A stretch of 62,840 nucleotides of DNA from Acidobacteriota bacterium (GTDB lineage Bacteria > Acidobacteriota > Vicinamibacteria > Vicinamibacterales > UBA8438), in contig VXME01000133.1 of NCBI GenBank assembly GCA_009861545.1, forward strand, positions 1-62,840, written 5' to 3'. A program made the translations under genes and the position numbers. Positions 1 to 6,980 of the stretch are shown here, one piece after another. Under the pieces are notes generated by a model that had not been told where the DNA came from, made no database searches, and was given only the letters and a program-made list of their open reading frames with translations. Numbering within the stretch: position 1 is the stretch's first letter; each line of letters begins with the position of its first letter.

Positions 1-130
1 CCCGCTTGCCGGGTGGGCGCTTCTTTGTTTAATCCCCCCGGCCCGGCCCGGGGGGCGGCCCCCGGGGGGGGCGCCGCCCGCGCGGGGGCCCGGGGCGGCG
101 GCCCGCGGCCGGCCCGCGGCGCCGCCCGCT
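1..130. other. GC-only low-complexity contig end
   Basis: Positions 34-129 contain no A or T at all (96 bases), made of runs of G and C with overlapping short palindromes. The coding bias of the adjacent minus-strand gene disappears here: its reading frame stays open but becomes Pro/Gly/Ala/Arg-rich low complexity. I infer an assembly or sequencing artefact at the contig edge rather than biology. A natural GC-rich repeat cannot be excluded from one sequence. Confidence 0.6.
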
Positions 131-906
131 GGACGCGACGGCAAGCTGGTGTAGAGCACTTCACCGCCCCGCGTCGCCAGGTGAATCTCGCCGATGGGGG
201 TAGAGCCCACGATGCGCCGTAACCGCCCGTCGATCTCCTCGGCTGACCACCCCGCCGCTTCGGCCGCCGCGACGAAGCACTCCGCGAGCGTGGCCTGCAC
301 GATCATCTGCTGGCCCAGGAGCCCCTCGAACACGCTCCGGACCTCGGCGTACTCGCTGGTGCGGGCGCTGGCCAGCAGATCCGGCTCGCTGAAGGCGGCC
401 AGCACGGCGGTCATGACCGGCGAGGTGTAGACCCCGCCCTGCAGCGCCTGCTCCTCGAAAGCCAGCGCGTTGCCCACCTGCACGATGCGCCGCCGGTCCA
501 CCCCGGCGACGCCGACGTACTTGAAGACCTCGTTGTCGATCTCGCGCACCTGGGCGCCCTGGGCGACCACATCGTCGCTCCGCGGGTCCGACGACAGCAG
601 GGGGTGGAACGCGGAGGCCTGCGGCTGCACCGACGGATCGGGACTGAATCGGAAGGGCACGGGCGCTCCATCCGCGTCGCGCACGGTAGTGATGTAGGCG
701 AGGCCCTCTCCGTCCGTTATCCAGCACTCGTCGAGCACGGTCGTCGCTACCACTTCCGTCAACGTCTCGATCACCCGCTCGGCGCCGTGCCCGGCGGCCT
801 CCGCCGCGGCCACCAGATGCGCGGCGATGCGGGCCTGTCCCGTCATCTGGTCGTCGAGCATCGCGTCCAGAGAGCGCGCCACGTCGGCCAGCGAGATGTC
901 GCCCAT
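1..906 (-). CDS. Partial sensory/cache-like protein with internal duplication
   Basis: The gene starts at ATG 906, preceded by a good Shine-Dalgarno (GGGGAGG), and runs off the left edge, so the C-terminus is missing. About 260 residues upstream of the corrupted contig end are credible. The sequence shows two related blocks. The first (about residues 17-70) reads ...QARIAAHLVAAAEAAG... followed by ...VIETLTEVV... and ...DECWITDGEG. The second (about residues 202-250) reads ...QATLAECFVAAAEAAG... and ends in ...GEIHLATRGGE. Each is a helix followed by a short beta region like a cache/PAS-type sensor start. No transmembrane segment or enzyme motif is visible. It lies 16 nt downstream of the VOC gene on the same strand, so the two are probably cotranscribed. 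I do not recognise the family; a sensory role is inference from architecture. Confidence 0.6.
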   Translation of the reverse strand, partial: MGDISLADVARSLDAMLDDQMTGQARIAAHLVAAAEAAGHGAERVIETLTEVVATTVLDECWITDGEGLAYITTVRDADGAPVPFRFSPDPSVQPQASAFHPLLSSDPRSDDVVAQGAQVREIDNEVFKYVGVAGVDRRRIVQVGNALAFEEQALQGGVYTSPVMTAVLAAFSEPDLLASARTSEYAEVRSVFEGLLGQQMIVQATLAECFVAAAEAAGWSAEEIDGRLRRIVGSTPIGEIHLATRGGEVLYTSLPSRPAGGAAGRPRAAAPGPRAGGAPPGGRPPGRAGGIKQRSAHPASG

Positions 907-922
907 ACCACCAAGCCTCCCC

Positions 923-1393
923 TCAGACGCCGCGATACGCCACTTGCAGCGCGGCGATGTCCAGCTTCCGCATCTCCATCATCGCCGACTGCGCCCGGCC
1001 GGCGGCCTCCCTGTCTTCGGCGTTGAGCATGCGGACCAGGGCCTCGGGCACGATCTGCCACGACACGCCGAAGCGGTCGACGAGCCATCCGCACTGGCTC
1101 TCCTGACCGCCGTCCGCGGTCAATGCCGCCCACAAGCGGTCGGTCTCTTCCTGGTCCTTCGTCAGCACCGAGATGGATGCGGCTGGAGTGAGGGCGTAGT
1201 GCGGCCCGCCGTTCAGGATCATGTACGGCGCGCCGGCCAGGGTGAACTCCACGACCAGGGCGGGGGCGTCGGAGCTCGGCCGGGAGACGGCGTCGATCGC
1301 GCTGTCCGGCAGCAGCGAGACGTAGAACTCTGCCGCTTCCTGGCCCCCGCCGTCGAACCACAGGCACGTGCGGACCTTCGCCTTGAATCCCAT
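923..1393 (-). CDS. VOC-fold protein (PhnB / 3-dmu-9_3-mt family)
   Basis: A 156-residue protein of the glyoxalase-like VOC superfamily, PhnB-like branch (historically annotated 3-demethylubiquinone-9 3-methyltransferase). Diagnostic features are the N-terminal CLWFDGGGQEAAEFY segment, a central GPHYALTPAASI strand, and the DRFGVSWQIVP motif near residue 110, all typical of this branch. Length matches the family (about 150-160). These proteins are cytoplasmic and their substrates are mostly unknown; a methyltransferase function should not be assumed. It is followed after 16 nt by the partial gene at the left edge. The family call is firm, the reaction unknown. Confidence 0.85.
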   Translation of the reverse strand: MGFKAKVRTCLWFDGGGQEAAEFYVSLLPDSAIDAVSRPSSDAPALVVEFTLAGAPYMILNGGPHYALTPAASISVLTKDQEETDRLWAALTADGGQESQCGWLVDRFGVSWQIVPEALVRMLNAEDREAAGRAQSAMMEMRKLDIAALQVAYRGV

Positions 1394-1526
1394 GAGGCAG
1401 CCGCGGCACCGCGCCGCTCACGCTCAGTGTACGGGTGACCGATCGGCGTGTCGAGCGCCCGCGTGTTTCCTGGAATGGAACCTGACACCTGCCGCAGGTT
1501 GGCCCGCGGACCCGGCACCCGGTCGC

Positions 1527-1566
1527 TTGACGCTGTTCCATGGAGTAGTTACGCTATAGGTAACTA
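1527..1566 (+). promoter_or_regulatory. Promoter with palindromic operator of the toxin-antitoxin operon
   Basis: A -35-like TTGACG lies at 1527-1532, with possible -10 boxes TACGCT (1550-1555, 17-nt spacing) or TATAGG (1555-1560). A perfect inverted repeat overlaps the -10 region: TAGTTAC at 1546-1552 and GTAACTA at 1560-1566, separated by 7 nt. HigA-type antitoxins autoregulate by binding palindromes over their own promoter, so I infer this is the operator bound by the helix-turn-helix protein encoded at 1930-3012. The palindrome is directly seen; its function is inferred. Confidence 0.6.
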
Positions 1567-1578
1567 AATGAGCTGCGT

Positions 1579-1914
1579 TTGGACATCTTCTTCAAGACCC
1601 GCAAGCTCGCGAGGGTCTTCAACTCGGAACGTGAGCTCCGAAAGCAGTATGGCGACCGTATGGCGAGGACGATCGCGATCCGCCTGGCGGTCATGAAGCA
1701 CGCTCGCACGTTGTCGATGGTTCCGGTGACTCCGCCAGACAGAAGGCACCGCCTCGCCGGCAAGCGGAAGGAGCAGTACGCAGTGGACCTCGTCCATCCG
1801 TATCGGCTGGTGTTCGAGCCGCGACGCGGTTCCGCCGGCGCCCGCGACGCTGCGGACCGCGACACGGCTGGCGTGACCGCGATAACGATCGTCGAAGTAG
1901 TCGACTACCACTAG
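1579..1914 (+). CDS. HigB-like RelE/ParE-superfamily toxin (killer protein)
   Basis: A 111-residue small basic protein that resembles plasmid-maintenance killer proteins of the HigB/RelE superfamily, which are ribosome-dependent mRNA endonucleases. The diagnostic segments are FFKTRKLARVFNSE at the start, HRLAGKRKEQYAVDL, and HPYRLVFEP near residue 75, the usual conserved strand of killer proteins. The best start is TTG 1579; the ATG at 1568 is out of frame. No clear Shine-Dalgarno is present. The toxin precedes the antitoxin by 15 nt, the reversed order typical of higBA. The C-terminal stretch (residues 85-105) is an Ala/Asp/Thr insertion before the final beta strand. Confidence 0.8.
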   Translation: MDIFFKTRKLARVFNSERELRKQYGDRMARTIAIRLAVMKHARTLSMVPVTPPDRRHRLAGKRKEQYAVDLVHPYRLVFEPRRGSAGARDAADRDTAGVTAITIVEVVDYH

Positions 1915-1929
1915 AGAGGGGAGCAGGAC

Positions 1930-3012
1930 ATGGCGACGGCGACCAGCCAGTACGAGCCGGACTACGCCGTTCCGCCCGGCTGGGTGCTGAAGGACCGTCT
2001 CGACGCCCAGGGCATGACGCCCGCCGAGCTCGCTCGACGGTGCGGGCGTTCGGCGAAGCTCATCAGCGAGATCGTCGCCGGGAAGGCGCCCATCGAGCCG
2101 CGGACCGCCCTTCAGTTCGAGAAGGTGCTCGGCGTCGATGCCGAGATCTGGCTCGGCATCGAGACGGACTACCGGCTGCAACGAACGCGCGCGGCCGAGG
2201 CCCGCGCGGCGCTGGCCGACGCCGCGTGGGCCAGGTCCTTCCCGGTCCGCGAGCTGGCGAAGCGGGGCTTCAAGCCGTCGCTCGGTGAGAATCCGGTCTC
2301 AGCGCTGCTGTCGTTTTTCGGCGTGGCTTCGGTAGAGGCCTGGCACGTCAAGTACGGCGAGCCGAGCGTGGCCTATCGCCATTCCCCGAGCTTCTCGAGC
2401 GACACGTTCGCCCTGGCCGCGTGGCTTCGACTTGCGGAGCACGATGCCTCCGTCCAACGATGCGCCCGCTACGAGGAATCCGCCTTCAGGATCGTGTTGA
2501 AGCAAGTGCGCCTGTTGACCCGCGCACCGGTGCTGGAATCGATCCAGGAGGCGAGACGGCTGTGCAATGGCGCAGGCGTTGCCCTTTCGCTGGTCGAGCC
2601 TCTGTCGAAGGCCCGTTTGAGCGGCGCCGCCTGGTGGCTCTCCGCCCACCGTCCCGTCATCGCCCTGAGCGCACGCCACAAGACGGACGACCACCTCTGG
2701 TTCAGCCTGTTTCACGAGGCCGCACACATTCTGCTGCACAGCAAGAAGAGCGTCTTCGTCGACGGGGCCGATGGCGGCGGGAACGACATCGAAGCCGAAG
2801 CGAATGCCTGGGCCTCGAACGTGCTCGTCCCGCGCGCGGATTGGCGGGGATTCGTTCAGCTTGGCACGTACACTCGCGGGGCCGTGCTGCGGTTCGCCGA
2901 GGAGCAAGGAATAGCCCCGGGTATCGTCGTCGGGAGTCTCCAGCATGAAGGACTTCTTCCGTGGAGTCACTTGAATCGCCTCAAGGTGCGGCTGCGGTGG
3001 ACCGCCAGATGA
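1930..3012 (+). CDS. HigA-type HTH antitoxin fused to ImmA/IrrE metalloprotease domain
   Basis: A 360-residue cytoplasmic protein, far longer than a stand-alone HigA (about 100). Residues 15-80 form an XRE/HigA helix-turn-helix (ELARRCGRSAKLISEIVAGK). The C-terminal half (about 205-320) is an ImmA/IrrE (DUF955) peptidase-like domain with the zinc motif HEAAH at 262-266 and a downstream EAEANAWA segment that normally supplies the third ligand. ATG 1930 follows AGAGGGGAG. It presumably neutralises the toxin at 1579-1914 and represses the operon at the palindrome 1546-1566. Known ImmA/IrrE proteins cleave repressors, so the fused protease may control antitoxin stability; that part is inference. 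Confidence 0.85.
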   Translation: MATATSQYEPDYAVPPGWVLKDRLDAQGMTPAELARRCGRSAKLISEIVAGKAPIEPRTALQFEKVLGVDAEIWLGIETDYRLQRTRAAEARAALADAAWARSFPVRELAKRGFKPSLGENPVSALLSFFGVASVEAWHVKYGEPSVAYRHSPSFSSDTFALAAWLRLAEHDASVQRCARYEESAFRIVLKQVRLLTRAPVLESIQEARRLCNGAGVALSLVEPLSKARLSGAAWWLSAHRPVIALSARHKTDDHLWFSLFHEAAHILLHSKKSVFVDGADGGGNDIEAEANAWASNVLVPRADWRGFVQLGTYTRGAVLRFAEEQGIAPGIVVGSLQHEGLLPWSHLNRLKVRLRWTAR

Positions 3013-3242
3013 GGCCGCGTGACCGCCTTGCCATCGCCGCCCTCGACGTGTCACCGGTCGAGCCGTTGCCCGGCAGGAGCCTCCGTGGCGGCGAGAGCCG
3101 CTGCAGCCACGGCTTTTCGCTGCACACGGAGGCTTCGTGTATCTACCCGAGCCGGCGCCCTCGATCACGACTGACCGTATTCACTCGTCCGGCTGACCTA
3201 CCTCCGCCTGCCGCATCCCCGACCCCAGCTTCGTATGCTGCA

Positions 3243-3727
3243 TCAGTCACCCTCCAGGGTTGAATGGCGTTCCCGTGCGGAGCGCCGGACGTGCCCCAGA
3301 ATGCGCGATACGCGGCCTGCGTCGCCGCCGAAGTCGCTGGTACGCGGCTCGCCGCCCGGCCGGTAGCCCCGGTCGAGAAAATGGTGCTTCTCCCAGTAGG
3401 ACATCAGCGGGCGCTTCACCAGCCTCAGCCGCCTCAGCCACTTGACGTGGTACTTGCCCTGAAAGCCGGGGACCACGAGACGTAGCGGATAGCCCTGGTG
3501 CGGTCGCACCGGCTCCCCGTTCTGGCCGTAGGCGACGATCACGTCGTCCATGGCCTTGCCCAGCGGGAGGCTCGCACCGCATCGAGCCCGTCCGGTTCGC
3601 CGTGCAGGAAGATGTTCTGGCCGATGTTCGACATCGTCGGGCGCATCACGGTGACGTAACGCGAGCGCTCGCCGAAGGCCATGGCGTGGTTCGCGAGTCT
3701 CTCGGGCTCCGCGCCGGGGTGTGGGTG
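3243..3727 (-). pseudogene. Frameshifted, truncated SoxC-like sulfite oxidase family remnant
   Basis: The minus strand encodes SLPLGKAMDDVIVAYGQNGE followed by the family-typical HQGYPLRLVVPG and YHVKWLRRLRLV (about 3380-3570), diagnostic of the SoxC/sulfite oxidase molybdopterin family. The upstream part (PERLANHAMAFGERSRYV... NIGQNIFLHGEPDGLDA) lies in another frame. Inserting one G near 3580 joins the two as GLDAGASLPLGKAMDD, so a single-base deletion is the simplest explanation. A stop lies at 3728-3730. The N-terminal molybdopterin core, including the Mo-ligating Cys, and the dimerisation domain are missing: only about 160 of the roughly 400 family residues remain. A decayed gene is likely; a sequencing error could explain the frameshift but not the truncation. 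Confidence 0.7.
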
Positions 3728-3903
3728 CTACCCCCGCACACGTGGCGCGGCCCAGCTCTACCCGAGGCCGGCCAGATATCCAACGATCCCCTCGGCCCGA
3801 GAACAGCGTCGCGAACCCCCGCTCCTCGATTGTCAACGCTCATTCACATGCTGTCCGACGACCGAACGGCGGTTCCGGTCTCGCGTGTACACTCGCGCTT
3901 GGG

Positions 3904-4632
3904 ATGGACCAGCAGACGAACCCCGACGACATCGGTGGCACTGCGGATTCGAGTGACGCAGCGAGCGCGGTCGATCCACCACCGGGCGTCGACGCCAGGG
4001 AGCCGGCCACCTTCCGAAAGCGGACTGCGCTTCGGTGGTTTATCGCCGGTCTGCTTGCCCCGCTGCTGACCGTTCCGCCGCACGAGCTGGGCCACTACCT
4101 GGCATACCTGATGCTGGGCTTCCCCGACGCGGCCCTGCACTACGGCTCTGTCAGTTGGACCGGCAGCGGCGCGTTCTGGGACGCCATCCGGGAGGGCAAC
4201 GATGCCGCTGCCGCGGAGATCGCCCCCGTGTCCGGTGTCGCGATTGGGTACGCGATGGGACCGGTGGCGACCTATCTGGTCGTCTTCGCCTGCTGCTGGC
4301 TCTGTGCGAAATGGCGCCCGCACCCGTTGCTCGTGGCCGTGGGCTACCTCTCCAACCTCCGCATCTCGGGCGCCGTGCTCGTTCTCCTGTTGCCGCTGTT
4401 CGGAGTCACGATCCGCAGCGGCTGCGACGAGTGCCAGCTCTCGGTCCTGACGGGGATCCCCCTCGCCTTCCTGACCCTGCCGGGGCTCGTCTCGCTCGTC
4501 GGAGCCGGGATCTGGCTGGCCCGCTACTTCCCGCGCGCCGACCGGCGGTTGGCGGTTGCGTCCCTCGTCCTTGGCGTGGCGATCGGCATGCCAGTCTATG
4601 GTCTCGTCCTCGGTCCCCTGCTCCTTCCCTGA
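3904..4632 (+). CDS. M50/site-2-protease-like membrane protein
   Basis: A 242-residue integral membrane protein. After a polar N-terminus, about five to six hydrophobic segments follow. The first carries HELGH (residues 60-64, in VPPHELGHYLAYLM), the zinc-binding motif of M50 intramembrane proteases placed inside a membrane helix, as in that family. A second conserved Asp motif (NxxPxxPLDG type) is not evident, so proteolytic activity is uncertain. Start ATG 3904 is preferred over upstream in-frame codons because the upstream residues are low-complexity and overlap the SoxC remnant. A TACACT -10-like box at 3888-3893 would give a very short leader. The gene converges on the nitrate operon, ending 47 nt from it. 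Confidence 0.65.
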   Translation: MDQQTNPDDIGGTADSSDAASAVDPPPGVDAREPATFRKRTALRWFIAGLLAPLLTVPPHELGHYLAYLMLGFPDAALHYGSVSWTGSGAFWDAIREGNDAAAAEIAPVSGVAIGYAMGPVATYLVVFACCWLCAKWRPHPLLVAVGYLSNLRISGAVLVLLLPLFGVTIRSGCDECQLSVLTGIPLAFLTLPGLVSLVGAGIWLARYFPRADRRLAVASLVLGVAIGMPVYGLVLGPLLLP

Positions 4633-4679
4633 GCGGCCGGCGGGCGTGGAGGCGGTCCCGGGGCGGGGCCGCGCGCGGG

Positions 4680-6977
4680 TCAGCCAACCGCCGCGATGCG
4701 CCGAAGCTCCACGGCGCACGCCTTGTACGACGGCTGCTTCGAGTAGGGATCGAACACCGCGTCGGTGAGCCGGTTGGTCTCCTCGTAGTGCATGGGGATG
4801 AAGACGTGCCCCGGCTGCACCGAGCGGGTGACGAACGCGGTGGCGGTAATGCGGCCGCGGCGCGATTCGACCTGGATGGCGTCGCCGGTGACGATGCCGC
4901 GGACCTTCGCGTCGGCCGGGTTGACCTCCACGTAGACCTGCGCGGGGTAGAGCTTGCGCAGGACCGCCGATTTCGCGGTGCGGGTCTGCGTATGCCACTG
5001 CGCGGCGCTGCCCCGGCCGGTCAGGAGCAGGAGCGGGAACCGATCGTTGGGCGGCTCCGGCAGCGGGCGTGGATCCTCGTAGAGAAACCGGGCGCGCCCG
5101 TCCGGATGAAAGTAGCGGCCGTCCTCGAAGAGGCGCCGCTCGGTTCCCGCGTCGGGCGATTCGGCAGTGGGCACGGCATCCGGCAGGCCGGACCCGGATG
5201 CACCGGGGACCCGCGAGGCCGCGGGCGGGGCGGGTGCGACGGGGTCCCCCGGTGCGGCGTCGTCCGTTGCAGCCGCGGCAGGAAACGGCCACTGGATGCC
5301 GCCCCGCTCGTCCAGCATGTCGTAGCCGTCGATGCCGCTGATGTCGCACGGCTGCCCCGCCGAGAGCCGCTTGAGAATCTGGAAGGTCGCGGCCGGCGAC
5401 CGCCACGCCCGGAACATCCCGCCGCAGCCCCAGTACTCGGCGACCAGCTTGAAGATGGAGAAATCGGCCAGCGCCCGACCCGGCGCGCGGGCCACCTTCC
5501 TGATCCGACCGATGCGCCGCTCCGAGTTGATGAAGGTGCCGTCCTTCTCGCCCCAGCCGGCGGCCGGCAGCACGAGGTCGGCCATCCGCGCCGTCTCGGT
5601 GGTGGCGTACATGTCCTGGACGACGAGGCAGTCGAGACGCCCGAGGATGTCGCGCGCCTGATCCTGGTTGATCCACGAGTGGGCGGTGTTCGTGCAGATG
5701 ACCCAGAGGCCCTTGATCCGCTCCCGCAGAATCCCTTCGATGATTTCGTTGTAGGCCCAGCTCGCGCGGGTCGGGATGACCGCCGGATCGATGTCGAGCA
5801 CCCGCGCCACCTTCTCCCGGTGGACCGGGTTCGCGAAGTCGTGGCCGCCGAGCAGATTGGTGGTGTTGCTGAACAGGCGCGAGCCCATCGCGTTGCACTG
5901 GCCGGTAATGGAGTTGGCCCCGGTGCCGGGCCGGCCGATGTTGCCGGTCATCAGCGCCAAGTTGATGATGCTCTGCGCGGTGCGCACCCCCTGGTAGCTC
6001 TGGTTGACGCCCATCGTCCACCAGAACGACACCCGCCGGCCCCGGTGGATCGTCTCGGCGAGCCGCTCGACGACGGCCGCCCCGATGCCGGCCGCCTCGG
6101 CCACCCGGTCGAGGGTGTAGGGCTCGACCGCCGCCGCGTAAGCGTCGAAGTCGCGGGTGTGCGCCTCGATGTAGGCGCGGTCGATCCAGCCTCGCTCGAT
6201 GAGCAGGCGGGCGAGCCCGTAGAAGAGCGCTTGGTCCGACTTGGGACGGATCGGCAGGTGCTCGGTCGCCTGCATCGCCGTCTCGGTGACACGCGGGTCG
6301 ATGACGACGACGGCCGGATCGTGCGGATTCCGGAGCACCCGCTCCCACAGGATGGGGTGCGCGAGGCACGGGTTGGCCCCGACGAACACGAGGACGTCCG
6401 ACTCCTCGAAGTCGCGGTAGGTATACGGGGGCGCATCGAACCCGAACGCCTGCTTGTAGGCCACCACCGAGGTGGCCATGCACTGGCGCGTATTGCCGTC
6501 GCCGTGCGCCATCCCCATGCCGAACTTGGCCAGCGCGCCCAGCAGGGCCATCTCCTCGGTCGGCATCTGCCCCGTGCTCAGGAACGCCACCGACTCCGGT
6601 CCATGCTGCGCCTGGATCGCCTTGAAGCGTTCGACCATCGTCCGCAGCGCCGCGTCCCAGCGCACCGGCCGCCGGACGCCGGACGCGTCGCGCCGGAGCG
6701 GCGTGGTGGCGCGGTCGCCGGCGTCGAGCACGGTCAGGGCCTCCCAGCCCTTGGGACAGGCGACGCCGCGGTTCACGGGGTAGTCGGCGGCCGGCGTGAG
6801 ACCCACCGCCACGCCCCCCTGAAGATGGACGGTGAGGCCGCAGCCGGTCGAGCAGTAGCCGCACACCATGTCGGTGGTGGCGTCGGGCTTGCGCTTCGCC
6901 GGGACCTGGCCGAGGCCGAATCCGCCGGGCGTCCGCAGGAGATCGCGGGTCAGGCGCCCGTCGCGTTGATGCAGCAT
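4680..6977 (-). CDS. nasA: Nitrate reductase catalytic subunit (Mo-bisMGD, NasA/NarB type)
   Basis: A 765-residue molybdopterin oxidoreductase that reduces nitrate to nitrite. Residues C39, C42, C46 and C74 ([10 protein letters not shown] ... CPKG) bind the N-terminal [4Fe-4S] cluster. [18 protein letters not shown] places C166 as the Mo-ligating Cys. The molydopterin-binding C-terminal domain ([14 protein letters not shown] onward) is complete. There is no twin-arginine signal, so the enzyme is cytoplasmic, consistent with assimilation. It lacks the extra C-terminal [2Fe-2S] domain of Klebsiella NasA. A Pro/Ala-rich linker (about 565-610) precedes the C-terminal domain. It starts 3 nt after the membrane-anchor fusion gene and is the last gene of the operon. 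Electron supply is presumably through that fusion partner. Confidence 0.9.
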   Translation of the reverse strand: MLHQRDGRLTRDLLRTPGGFGLGQVPAKRKPDATTDMVCGYCSTGCGLTVHLQGGVAVGLTPAADYPVNRGVACPKGWEALTVLDAGDRATTPLRRDASGVRRPVRWDAALRTMVERFKAIQAQHGPESVAFLSTGQMPTEEMALLGALAKFGMGMAHGDGNTRQCMATSVVAYKQAFGFDAPPYTYRDFEESDVLVFVGANPCLAHPILWERVLRNPHDPAVVVIDPRVTETAMQATEHLPIRPKSDQALFYGLARLLIERGWIDRAYIEAHTRDFDAYAAAVEPYTLDRVAEAAGIGAAVVERLAETIHRGRRVSFWWTMGVNQSYQGVRTAQSIINLALMTGNIGRPGTGANSITGQCNAMGSRLFSNTTNLLGGHDFANPVHREKVARVLDIDPAVIPTRASWAYNEIIEGILRERIKGLWVICTNTAHSWINQDQARDILGRLDCLVVQDMYATTETARMADLVLPAAGWGEKDGTFINSERRIGRIRKVARAPGRALADFSIFKLVAEYWGCGGMFRAWRSPAATFQILKRLSAGQPCDISGIDGYDMLDERGGIQWPFPAAAATDDAAPGDPVAPAPPAASRVPGASGSGLPDAVPTAESPDAGTERRLFEDGRYFHPDGRARFLYEDPRPLPEPPNDRFPLLLLTGRGSAAQWHTQTRTAKSAVLRKLYPAQVYVEVNPADAKVRGIVTGDAIQVESRRGRITATAFVTRSVQPGHVFIPMHYEETNRLTDAVFDPYSKQPSYKACAVELRRIAAVG

Positions 6978-6980
6978 CGG

